Position numbers and translations under genes: made by a program. Below the pieces are notes generated by a model. It was not told the origin of the DNA, made no database searches, and saw nothing but the letters and a program-made list of their open reading frames with translations. DNA of 44,061 bases. It comes from Kiritimatiellia bacterium (GTDB taxonomy: Bacteria; Verrucomicrobiota; Kiritimatiellia; RFP12; UBA1067). The DNA is taken from NCBI GenBank assembly GCA_017525225.1, contig JAFXTB010000010.1, positions 1 to 44,061 of the forward strand. The letters are read 5' to 3'. Every line of letters starts with the position of its first letter. Within the stretch, counting starts at the first letter, position 1. Positions 1-7,259 of the stretch are shown here, one piece after another.

Positions 1-210
1 CGACTTGTCCACAGTAGCCTTGGCGGAGGTGGAAGTCTTGGCGAAGGCGGATTGGTTATTGGAATTGGTACTGGCAACATTTGCACATTGGCAACATTTC
101 CCAAGCGACTTGTCCACAGTAGCCTTGGCGGAGGTGGAAGTCTTGGCGAAGGCGGATTGGTTATTGGAATTGGTACTGGCAACATTTGCACATTGGCAAC
201 ATTTCCCAAG
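1..210. repeat. 105-bp perfect tandem duplication
   Basis: Bases 1-105 and 106-210 are two identical copies beginning cgacttgtccacagtagcc. The period is a multiple of three and stays open on the minus strand as a 35-residue repeat; the plus strand is also open across it. A third copy is not completed: after 210 the sequence matches only cgactt and then diverges. More copies may lie to the left of the window. Confidence 0.95.
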
Positions 211-363
211 CGACTTCTCCTCGCGGAGAATCTTCATGACGACATCCTTGATGGAATTCGTCGCCTTTTCCCTTCCCATCCAATTCAACGTAGGCATGTC
301 AGGCCCTCCCGCCGTACACGATGCCGCCACAAGCAGGGCGGCGGACAATATCTGTAGTTTCAT
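1..363 (-). CDS. Partial lipoprotein with in-frame 35-residue tandem repeats (runs off left edge)
   Basis: Open frame of 121 codons with no stop before the window edge. It starts MKLQILSAALLVAASC, a lipoprotein-type signal peptide with a Cys at residue 15 (A-A-S-C, a permissive lipobox), so I infer anchoring in a membrane facing the periplasm. An AGGGA lies about 10 bases before this ATG, and the gene starts 21 bases after the preceding lipoprotein gene, as fits a fourth gene of the RHS operon. From about residue 52 the protein consists of two identical 35-residue units rich in Cys, Asn, Ser and Thr (CCQCANV, STNSNNQ, FAKTSTSAKA), encoded by a 105-bp tandem duplication. Odd: an internal ATG at 297 has its own GGAGGG and begins MPTLNWMGREK, which resembles the N-terminus of type III/site-specific DNA methyltransferases (MPTLNWIGKE...). 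The true start and function cannot be settled without the sequence to the left. Confidence 0.6.
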   Translation of the reverse strand, partial: MKLQILSAALLVAASCTAGGPDMPTLNWMGREKATNSIKDVVMKILREEKSLGKCCQCANVASTNSNNQSAFAKTSTSAKATVDKSLGKCCQCANVASTNSNNQSAFAKTSTSAKATVDKS

Positions 364-384
364 TTGTCATGTTCCCTCGTACTC

Positions 385-777
385 TCACGTAGTCGCTTCT
401 GGATTGATAACGGCCCATCGCACAAAAGCCGCATAACGATTGTCATATTGGATAATAAGCATATAATAGGTATCGTTCCCGTTGTCGATGGAATAGAGAT
501 AGGCGATACCTTTTGAGTCATCAAAATTTAGCGCTTCAACGATCGTTCTGCGGCTGACGGCGTATGGGCCATATTCCTCTATGGCGATTGAAATGATTTC
601 ACGGAATCTCGTCATGCACTCCTTTCGCTCATCCCGCCCACGTGTCTCATCGACAAATATCCTGCCCAAACGAATCAACTCCGCCCGTATCTCTGGCGGA
701 ATCGTCTCGCGCTGCGTCACGCAACCCATCAGCGCCACACACGCCAATACCATCAAGACTATCCTTGCTATCCGCAT
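385..777 (-). CDS. Small lipoprotein C of the RHS locus (candidate immunity protein)
   Basis: 130 residues. The N-terminus MRIARIVLMVLACVALMGC is a lipoprotein signal peptide with lipobox L-M-G-C, so the mature protein should be lipid-anchored at Cys19. It shares the signal peptide and the following segment (VTQRETIPPE.RAELIRLGRI) with the two upstream genes, but its C-terminal 90 residues differ strongly from theirs (SIDNGNDTYYMLIIQYDNRYAAFVRWAVINPEATT region). The spacing to the gene before it is 25 bases, the same as between the other pair, and an AGGTGA-type ribosome-binding site is conserved in that spacer. I know no family for it. Its position behind an RHS protein with a C-terminal effector-like domain suggests an immunity or accessory lipoprotein; this is inference from context. 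Confidence 0.8.
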   Translation of the reverse strand: MRIARIVLMVLACVALMGCVTQRETIPPEIRAELIRLGRIFVDETRGRDERKECMTRFREIISIAIEEYGPYAVSRRTIVEALNFDDSKGIAYLYSIDNGNDTYYMLIIQYDNRYAAFVRWAVINPEATT

Positions 778-802
778 CTGTCACCTCCGAATCTCTTACG
801 AC

Positions 803-1213
803 TCATGGTATACCGTCATTCGGGATTGCCTTCCACACGTAACTTCCCGTCCAGCCGCCAAAGTAAACCGTCAATGTCGCAGAGATTCCGTTTTTGCGCT
901 CAAACTCGTAGTCCAGCATATAATCTTCAAGCAACAATCCTTTAGGTTTTCGTCCATCTACCACAAACGAATCGATGACCGTCTGTCGGTCTACGGATTT
1001 CTCGCCGTATTTTGCCTTGGACTCGCGAATAAGCGCACAATAGCGAATCTGTGATTTGCTACGAACCTCTTCCGCTTCGTTTTCATTGATGATGATCCGG
1101 CCAAGCCGAATCAGCTCCGCCCTCGTCTCCGGCGGAATCGTCTCGCGCTGCGTCACGCAAGCCGTTTGCGCCACGCAAGCCAATACCATCAAGACAATCC
1201 TTGCAATCCGCAT
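803..1213 (-). CDS. Small lipoprotein B of the RHS locus (candidate immunity protein)
   Basis: 136 residues, second of the tandem paralogs. Signal peptide MRIARIVLMVLACVAQTAC has lipobox Q-T-A-C, with Cys19 as the predicted lipid-modified residue. It aligns along its whole length with the gene at 1239-1649: shared blocks are ETIPPET.AELIRLGRII, NENEAEE, YGEKSVDRQTVIDSF, VDGRKPK and VYFGGWTGSYV. The middle (RSKSQIRYCALIRESKA) and the extreme C-terminus vary. Family unknown. Its closeness to lipoprotein A indicates a recent duplication, while lipoprotein C has diverged further. If the RHS C-terminal domain is a periplasmic peptidase, an envelope-anchored partner would be in the right compartment to neutralise it (inference). 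Confidence 0.82.
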   Translation of the reverse strand: MRIARIVLMVLACVAQTACVTQRETIPPETRAELIRLGRIIINENEAEEVRSKSQIRYCALIRESKAKYGEKSVDRQTVIDSFVVDGRKPKGLLLEDYMLDYEFERKNGISATLTVYFGGWTGSYVWKAIPNDGIP

Positions 1214-1238
1214 CTGTCACCTCCGAATCTCTTGAAAC

Positions 1239-1649
1239 TCATGGTATGCCAGAAACTGGATAAGCGTCCCTCACGTAACTCCCTGTCCACCCACCAAAGT
1301 AAATCGTCACTGCTGGGAATGTTCCGTTTCTGCTTTCAAATTCATAGTGTAACCTACCGCCGTCAATCCACAGATCTTTAGGTTTTCGCCCATCCACCAT
1401 AAACGAATCAATGACCGTCTGACGGTCGACAGATTTCTTGCCGTATTTTTGGATAACATCTCGAATAAGATTACAATAAAGAATTCGAGAATTGTACCGT
1501 GTCTCTTCCGCTTCGTTTTCATTTGTGATGATCCGGCCAAGCCGAATCAGCTCCGCCTTCGTCTCAGGCGGAATCGTCTCGCGCTGCGTCACGCAACCCA
1601 TCTGCGCCACACACGCAAATACCATCAAGACTATCCTTGCAATTCGCAT
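1239..1649 (-). CDS. Small lipoprotein A, directly downstream of the RHS gene (candidate immunity protein)
   Basis: 136 residues. The start lies only 3 bases after the RHS stop codon, so the two are probably translated from one mRNA. Signal peptide MRIARIVLMVFACVAQMGC has lipobox Q-M-G-C. The mature part contains VTQRETIPPETKAELIRLGRI, then a charged variable segment, then VDRQTVIDSFMVDGRKPK and a C-terminal IYFGGWTGSYV block rich in aromatic and beta-prone residues. No enzyme motif is visible. Immediate proximity to the RHS effector-like C-terminus makes this the best cognate-immunity candidate of the set. An alternative is a structural lipoprotein accompanying the RHS protein at the cell surface. 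Confidence 0.82.
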   Translation of the reverse strand: MRIARIVLMVFACVAQMGCVTQRETIPPETKAELIRLGRIITNENEAEETRYNSRILYCNLIRDVIQKYGKKSVDRQTVIDSFMVDGRKPKDLWIDGGRLHYEFESRNGTFPAVTIYFGGWTGSYVRDAYPVSGIP

Positions 1650-1652
1650 CTG

Positions 1653-4139
1653 TCACCTCCGAATCTCTATGTTGTACCCGTTGTTCCTGTACCAGTTCTC
1701 GTGTGCCTCGTTGGCGCGGCGCGAGCTTTCCTCCTGCGCCTCTCTTTTGCAACGATCATAGATGCGCCGTACCTCGGCCTTGTCGGATTCCGACAGCTTC
1801 CGGTTGCCGAACTTCTGAAGTTCCGCCTTGAACTTGGGGATCAAGATGTCAAGATATGCCGACGCATGACCGCGCTCGTGGGCGAGAATGGCACCTCTAA
1901 TCTGAGGACGCCCTGTGGAAGAACTCGCACCTCCTCCTCTACCCGATGGCGTATGAGGCGTATAAAAGTACGTCGTATTCCTATCGCCTTGGAGATCGAG
2001 ATCTTCACGCAGCTGAATTCCCGCATATATGATTATTTCACAATCGTCAACGAATAGATCTTTTCCCCTTTCCGGAACTGCTAGATGTCCCCAAACGCTG
2101 GAACCTTGTCCTATTGGCTCGATACCAATATCCATGACGTTCTTCACCTCGACTTGCGTGGTTTTCTCCCCGCTCCGCATCCGTTGCCAAATGTTGTTCT
2201 CGCGCGTGGTGACGACTTTCACCGTCACGTCGCCAAATCCATCGATGTACGTGACGGCGTTGTTCATCAGGTATTCGTAGAGATTGATGCCCGCCCGTTC
2301 GCCGGCGGGGTCGCGCGTCATCCACACGCGAAGGTGCGGTGCGTATGGACGCAGTCCGTAATCCACTATTCCCGTCTCGATATCCGTGTACTTGGTGGAA
2401 TGTCCATGCGGGAACGCATCGGCCATAGACCCGGTACGGGCAAGCGTCCGGCCGAAATCGTCGTACTCGAAAGCGGCGACCGTCGCGCCCGTTTCGTCAA
2501 CGTACTTCACGATGTTTCCGTGCGCGTCGTAAACCGGGAAATAGAAAGCCGAGCCGATTGAAACCGCCATCAAGGCGCCCACGCCTCCCGCGCTCTGCAA
2601 CGTGCCTGCGATATCCAGTCCCCAGAAGAACTGCTTGCAGACGGTCTGGGCTCCGGCTGCGTCCGCAATTTCCTCCTGCACGATGTTCCATCCGTCGTAC
2701 AGGTAGTCATGCACGGACGCGACTGTCCACGTCGTCCCGTCAAAGATCTCCACCGTCTTCCGCGTCCGTCTTCCAGCATAGTCGTACTCGCTGCGGATGC
2801 GGCGGGAGCCGTTCTCCGCGGATATCGGCGCAATCAGAACTGGCTTGTTGTTCAAGTCGTAGGTGTATTGCCACACCCCGTCGGATGCGAGGTTGCCGTT
2901 CATCGTCCATTCCAAGGTGCGGCTGGCAACCGTGGATACGATGTTCGTCAACTGGTTCAGCGCGTTGCTGGCGAGGCGGTTGGTTTCGGAATTGACCGCA
3001 TGGACAAGCTGGTTCCCGGAATCGTCGTAGGCATGTTCGATGCGGTTCGTGCCGACGGTCGCCTCGGCCAGTTCGTTCCGTGCGCCGTAGGCAAACGTGT
3101 CTTCGTTGCGCCGCACGGTACGCGCTGCCGCATCGTACATGTAGAAAAAGGCGCCGAGGGGGGTCTCGTTCCAGACCGTCGCGCATACCACGACCAACTC
3201 TCTTCGCATACGCTCCCGTGCAACCGTACGCCGCAAGACGCCGCCAGCGTCCGTGACGAGAGTCCAGCCGTTGGGGTACGTGCCCAAATATCCGTATTCA
3301 ACGGTGAAAGACCGCCCCGCGTGATTCGTATATGCCATGCTGGCGAAACGACCTTCCCGGTCGTATGTGTACAGTGCGCTTTGATTCTTTCCATCGCCCC
3401 GCTGCAGGACAAACCCCAAGGCGCGCGCATAGCGGTCGACTGGGCGGACAAAGTTGGCGTCTATGTGCGTGTGTACGTTTTCGTTGGTCATCGTCCCACC
3501 GGCGGTAAGCGAATATCGCCAAGCGTACCCAAGCGAATTGGAGACTGCCGTGACATTGCCATAGGGATCGTTCTCGAAAAAAACGCTCGGCGTTGAATCG
3601 GTCGAATACGTTACCGACGAGCGGTGCCAATGGGTGTCATAACCTACTTCCTTCCAATTGCCGTCGGCGAAAACCGTCCTTTTCTCCTGCCCAAACGGAT
3701 AGTATGTGTACGTCTCAAACGTCCCGTCCGGAAATTCTTTGCGACTTGGCAGGATATAGGGCGAATAGTATATCCACTTCGTCTCGTGCCAAGTAACGCC
3801 GTCTTTCGTCGTAAAAAGCGACCTCAAATTGCCGCGCGTGTCGTACGAACACCTGATGGGATAGGTCGAACCACGCATTTCAACGATGTTCCCGATAGCG
3901 TCGTAGGTTATATGGAGCGTATTTCCAACTTCGTCCGTCTCCTTCGTCTTCCTTCCGAAAGCGTCGTATTCGTATGTGCGTTCGACATATGAAGTGTCAT
4001 TGGTGTAGCGGCGTTCCGCGACTATGTCGCCGACATTGTTGCGGATGTACTGGATTTTGTAGAAGACTCCAGCCGTCGAAGGAGCGGTCGCCCCCACGAA
4101 CAGAAAAAGTAAGGCGAAGTGCTTGAAATTATTCTGCAT
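1653..4139 (-). CDS. Exported RHS-repeat protein with C-terminal HExxH (zincin-like) domain
   Basis: 828 residues from the chosen start MQNNFKHFALLFLFVGATAPSTAG, a Sec signal peptide; a longer frame opens at 4334 but adds a 65-residue non-signal extension upstream of a promoter-like box. The body consists of RHS/YD repeats (YDAFGRKTKETDEVGN, YDAIGNIVEM, YDHRGN-like units) and ends in the RHS core: YDAHGNIVKYVDETG, FEYDDFGRTLARTG, then DPAGERAGINLYEYLMNNAVTYIDGFG. The final ~192 residues after this boundary are unrelated to the core, as in polymorphic RHS toxins, and contain AILAHERGHASAYL at about residue 754, an HExxH zinc-peptidase signature, followed by a highly charged helical tail. No PAAR or T6SS gene is visible. 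Four small lipoprotein genes follow in the same direction. Known: RHS C-termini are often variable toxins. Inferred: this one is a peptidase. Confidence 0.85.
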   Translation of the reverse strand: MQNNFKHFALLFLFVGATAPSTAGVFYKIQYIRNNVGDIVAERRYTNDTSYVERTYEYDAFGRKTKETDEVGNTLHITYDAIGNIVEMRGSTYPIRCSYDTRGNLRSLFTTKDGVTWHETKWIYYSPYILPSRKEFPDGTFETYTYYPFGQEKRTVFADGNWKEVGYDTHWHRSSVTYSTDSTPSVFFENDPYGNVTAVSNSLGYAWRYSLTAGGTMTNENVHTHIDANFVRPVDRYARALGFVLQRGDGKNQSALYTYDREGRFASMAYTNHAGRSFTVEYGYLGTYPNGWTLVTDAGGVLRRTVARERMRRELVVVCATVWNETPLGAFFYMYDAAARTVRRNEDTFAYGARNELAEATVGTNRIEHAYDDSGNQLVHAVNSETNRLASNALNQLTNIVSTVASRTLEWTMNGNLASDGVWQYTYDLNNKPVLIAPISAENGSRRIRSEYDYAGRRTRKTVEIFDGTTWTVASVHDYLYDGWNIVQEEIADAAGAQTVCKQFFWGLDIAGTLQSAGGVGALMAVSIGSAFYFPVYDAHGNIVKYVDETGATVAAFEYDDFGRTLARTGSMADAFPHGHSTKYTDIETGIVDYGLRPYAPHLRVWMTRDPAGERAGINLYEYLMNNAVTYIDGFGDVTVKVVTTRENNIWQRMRSGEKTTQVEVKNVMDIGIEPIGQGSSVWGHLAVPERGKDLFVDDCEIIIYAGIQLREDLDLQGDRNTTYFYTPHTPSGRGGGASSSTGRPQIRGAILAHERGHASAYLDILIPKFKAELQKFGNRKLSESDKAEVRRIYDRCKREAQEESSRRANEAHENWYRNNGYNIEIRR

Positions 4140-4146
4140 GCCAGGT

Positions 4147-4155
4147 ATTATACCA
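4147..4155 (-). promoter_or_regulatory. Extended -10 box of the RHS gene (predicted leaderless)
   Basis: On the minus strand TGG-TATAAT spans 4155-4147, a perfect -10 hexamer with the extended TGn motif. Only seven bases (4146-4140) separate it from the ATG at 4139-4137, and no ribosome-binding site fits between them. Transcription would start at or next to the ATG. Confidence 0.6.
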
Positions 4156-4202
4156 AAAGTTGGCGCATCCGTGTCGCCCGTAACCGGAAAACTGTGGTTG
4201 CC

Positions 4203-4235
4203 GCAATTCTGCGCGGAGTTGCAATTCTGCGCGGA
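4203..4235. repeat. 15-bp direct repeat in the RHS/kinase divergent region
   Basis: gcaattctgcgcgga occurs at 4203-4217 and again at 4221-4235, an 18-base period. The second copy overlaps the -35 box of the kinase promoter, so the pair could be an operator. Confidence 0.6.
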
Positions 4236-4247
4236 ATGGTGTATACT
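4219..4247 (+). promoter_or_regulatory. Sigma-70-type promoter of the kinase operon
   Basis: TTGCAA at 4219-4224, a 17-base spacer, and TATACT at 4242-4247. The leader to the kinase start would be about 115 bases and is GC-rich; I see no riboswitch or clear attenuator in it. Confidence 0.65.
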
Positions 4248-4369
4248 GTACGCGCTGTCACCGGGAGGGTTGTCCCTGGTGTTCGGGGTGTGTTGCCCCG
4301 CAACCGTCCCCGTCGGCGGCAGGATGCGTCGCATTCGGGGGTCGGATGGGATGCCAACGGAAGCAAGTC

Positions 4370-7219
4370 ATGGCAGAAGAAAACGAAGAACCGATGATCA
4401 AGACGCCCGCTGAGTTCGGGCATTTCCTGCTTGAGAGGGAACTGGGGCATGGCGGCATGGGTGGCGTATATCTCGGCCGCGACAGGATGCTGGACCGTCC
4501 CGTTGGCATCAAGGTCATGCTGAAGTCGCTGGGCGACGACCCTACGTTCGTCGAACGCTTCCAGCGCGAGGCGCAGGCCGCCGCCCGCCTCAACCATCCG
4601 AACATCGCGCAGATATATTCCTTCGGTACCGAGCAGGGCATGCCGTACATCGCCATGGAGCTGTGCACGGGCGGCTCGCTCGACAAGGACATGGAGCGTA
4701 ACCCCGGTTCGCTGGACCCCGTCAAGGTGATGCGCATCGGCCGGCAGCTCGCGGAGGCTCTGGCCCTCGCCGCGGAGCAGGGGCTGGTGCATGGCGACGT
4801 GAAGCCCGAGAACGTGCTCTACGATACCGACGGCAACGCCAAGCTTGTGGATTTCGGCCTCGCCGCGATGCAGGGCGACTCCAACGAGATATGGGGCACG
4901 CCCTACTACATCTCGCCTGAAAAGGTGCGTCGCCAGCCCATCGACTACCGGGCCGACATCTATTCCCTGGGCGGCACGCTCTACCATGCGCTCACCGGCC
5001 AGCCGCCGTTCGAGGGCGTGGACGCGACGGCTGTCGTGAAGGCCCGTTTCGAAGGCCCGCCTCCGAAGCCGAGCCAGATACGTCCGGAAATCCCCAAGGA
5101 GATCGACGACATCATAATGCGCATGCTCGAGCTTGAGCCGTCGATGCGCTATCCCACCTACGAATCCCTGCTCGGCGACATGCGCCGGTTCCTCGGCAAG
5201 GCCGGGCCGGAGAAGACCGCCACGACGTCCTCGCGCATACGCCTCAAGGGCAAGAAACCCAAGATGCACCTGAGCGCGGAAGGCGGGATTTCCGACGACG
5301 TGCCCGAACTGACGCCCGTTGAGGATGGCGAAGCCGAGAAGAAGAAGATGTCCATCGGACTCATCGTAACGCTCGTCGTGGTGGGAATATTCCTTCTCAT
5401 AGGCGCGGTCGTGGGCGGCCTGTTCTGGTATGTGCACTCCGAAAAGGTGGCCAAGATCGAGGCGGAAAGGCAGCAGATCGTCCAGACGCGTCAAAAGGCC
5501 TACAACGCCATTGAGACGACGAAGAAGGCCGTCAGCGATTTCGGGGCCCATTTCTCGGAACTCGTCGCGCGCAGCGAAAAGGAGATGAAGGACGCTACGG
5601 CGCAGGTCAAGGCCAAGCTGACAGACGAGATGATCGAGGCCATAGGCGGTTCCATCCAGCCGCCCATGGACAGTTCCCGGGAAATAGCCGAAGCAAAGGC
5701 GTACGTCGCCGCCGAGGTGGCGAAGGCCGCCCAGGCAGAGGCTTCCGAGGCCGCCGACAATGCCGCCGAGGCGGCAAAGAAGGCAGAGGAGGCGAAGAAG
5801 GAGGCCGAGGCCAAGGCTGCGACCACCAACGCCTCCGAATCAGCCGCCGCTTCGACCAATGCGCCGCCGGCCGATGCCAAGAAGGCCGATGCCAAGGACG
5901 ATAAGAAGGCAGATGCCAAGAAGGACGACAAGAAGGCAGATGCCAAGAAGGACGACAAGAAGGCTGACGCGAAGGACGCCAAGAAGGATGACAAGAAGGC
6001 CGACGCCAAGGACGCCAAGAAGGACGAAGCCAAGGCAGACGCCAAGAAGGACGACAAGAAGGCTGACGCGAAGGATGACAAGAAGGCCGACGCCAAGGAC
6101 GCCAAGGCCGATGCAAAGGACGACAAGAAGGCTGATGAGGCCAAGGAGGAAGAGAAGGCCGCCGAGCCGGCAAAGCCGCCGGTCGAACTGCCGCCGGACC
6201 TCAAGAACTTCATCGAGCTTTGGAACGACGTCTACTTCTGCCGCGCCGCCGAGATCCGTGTGCGCGGACGCGTGGAGCTGCTTGTGAAGCAGATCGACGT
6301 CACCCTCGCCAAGCTGACGGGCAACGACGCCGAAACGGCCAAGAAGCTCGCGGACTACTCCACGAAGTTCGTGGACGCGCTTGGCGACATCAAGGCCATG
6401 AAGTGCGTGGAGCAGACGCTCAAGAAGGCAGGCGTCATAAAGTCCAAGACGGTCAACCTCGTGAAGGCCATCGAGAAGCAGGCCGCCCGCGCCAAGGCCC
6501 GCGCCGAGAAGGCCGCGAAGGAAAAGGCCGAGAAGGAGGCCGCAGAGGCCAAGGCCGCCAAGGAGGCCGAGGAGCACAAGGCCAAGGTGGAGGAGGAGGT
6601 CAAGGCTGTGCAGGACAAGTGGGAGGCGCTCGCCATCTCGCTCGTACGGCACCTGAGCTGGGACCTCTGCAAGAAGCAGCTTGCCTCCGTGGGCGTGGAG
6701 TTCACCACGCAGGAGGGCCGCGACGAGATCAAGATGTTCCAGAGGCGCGTGGAGATGATGGAAAGCTTCCAGAAGCAGCTCATCGCCAAGGCCAAGGGGA
6801 CTTCGTACACCACCCACCGCGGGAACGTGAAGACCGAGATAAAGGCGTCCACGAAGGACGGCCTGCAGTGGAACGTCGCTCGCAAGGTCAAGGGCAAGTT
6901 CGACAAGGGCAGGGACTTCAAGGCCGACTGGGAGCGCTTCTACCAGAAGCCGGAGAACCGTGGGATGATGAAGCGGCTCATAGTGATGCTTGTCGTGAAG
7001 GGCCAGGAGGATTCGCGTACGCGCGTCGGTCCCATGGCATGGGCGAACAACATGATAGGCGCGGCATTGACCATGCACGTGTTCATGGCGGACGATCCCG
7101 AGCTGGAGTATGCCAACACGCTCGTCAAGAAGGCCGTGGAGGGCTTCGAGCCTTGCCGCAAGTACGCGGCCAAGTTCTTCCCGGACGTGGAGCTCGGCGC
7201 CGCGCCGGAAGACAATTGA
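4370..7219 (+). CDS. Hanks-type Ser/Thr protein kinase, single-pass membrane, Lys/Ala/Asp-rich tail
   Basis: 949 residues from the ATG preceded by GGAAG; an in-frame ATG at 4346 would add 8 residues. The N-terminal 280 residues are a complete eukaryotic-like kinase: glycine loop GHGGMGG (26-32), ATP-anchoring Lys48 (GIKVM), C-helix Glu67, catalytic loop HGDVKPEN (141-148, HGD instead of HRD), DFG 161-163 and SPE 182-184 with a short activation segment. A transmembrane helix lies at about 328-355. It is followed by an Ala/Glu coiled-coil-like stretch and, at about 503-593, a low-complexity run of KADAK/KKDDK units. The last 280 residues return to ordinary composition with a second KAEKEAAEAK coiled coil and a C-terminal domain (WEALAISLVRHLSW ... 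FFPDVELG) that I do not recognise. The kinase is cytoplasmic and the C-terminal part should lie outside the membrane. The target is unknown. Confidence 0.92.
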   Translation: MAEENEEPMIKTPAEFGHFLLERELGHGGMGGVYLGRDRMLDRPVGIKVMLKSLGDDPTFVERFQREAQAAARLNHPNIAQIYSFGTEQGMPYIAMELCTGGSLDKDMERNPGSLDPVKVMRIGRQLAEALALAAEQGLVHGDVKPENVLYDTDGNAKLVDFGLAAMQGDSNEIWGTPYYISPEKVRRQPIDYRADIYSLGGTLYHALTGQPPFEGVDATAVVKARFEGPPPKPSQIRPEIPKEIDDIIMRMLELEPSMRYPTYESLLGDMRRFLGKAGPEKTATTSSRIRLKGKKPKMHLSAEGGISDDVPELTPVEDGEAEKKKMSIGLIVTLVVVGIFLLIGAVVGGLFWYVHSEKVAKIEAERQQIVQTRQKAYNAIETTKKAVSDFGAHFSELVARSEKEMKDATAQVKAKLTDEMIEAIGGSIQPPMDSSREIAEAKAYVAAEVAKAAQAEASEAADNAAEAAKKAEEAKKEAEAKAATTNASESAAASTNAPPADAKKADAKDDKKADAKKDDKKADAKKDDKKADAKDAKKDDKKADAKDAKKDEAKADAKKDDKKADAKDDKKADAKDAKADAKDDKKADEAKEEEKAAEPAKPPVELPPDLKNFIELWNDVYFCRAAEIRVRGRVELLVKQIDVTLAKLTGNDAETAKKLADYSTKFVDALGDIKAMKCVEQTLKKAGVIKSKTVNLVKAIEKQAARAKARAEKAAKEKAEKEAAEAKAAKEAEEHKAKVEEEVKAVQDKWEALAISLVRHLSWDLCKKQLASVGVEFTTQEGRDEIKMFQRRVEMMESFQKQLIAKAKGTSYTTHRGNVKTEIKASTKDGLQWNVARKVKGKFDKGRDFKADWERFYQKPENRGMMKRLIVMLVVKGQEDSRTRVGPMAWANNMIGAALTMHVFMADDPELEYANTLVKKAVEGFEPCRKYAAKFFPDVELGAAPEDN
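5880..6150 (+). repeat. Low-complexity codon repeat encoding KADAK/KKDDK units
   Basis: Irregular repetition of gatgccaagaaggac and close variants encodes about 90 residues of only Lys, Ala and Asp with occasional Glu. It creates a long antisense open frame and is a likely site of length variation between strains. Confidence 0.85.
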
Positions 7220-7259
7220 GAATGTAGAATTGGGAAATAGAAAGCAAAGGAAACCAACA

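Noticed and set aside
4248-4369. Riboswitch in the kinase leader
   Set aside because: GC-rich with some local pairing, but I find no known aptamer core or expression platform.
4148-5551. 467-codon minus-strand frame opposite the kinase domain
   Set aside because: The plus strand encodes an intact kinase with all catalytic motifs; the minus frame has no recognisable domain and crosses the divergent promoters.
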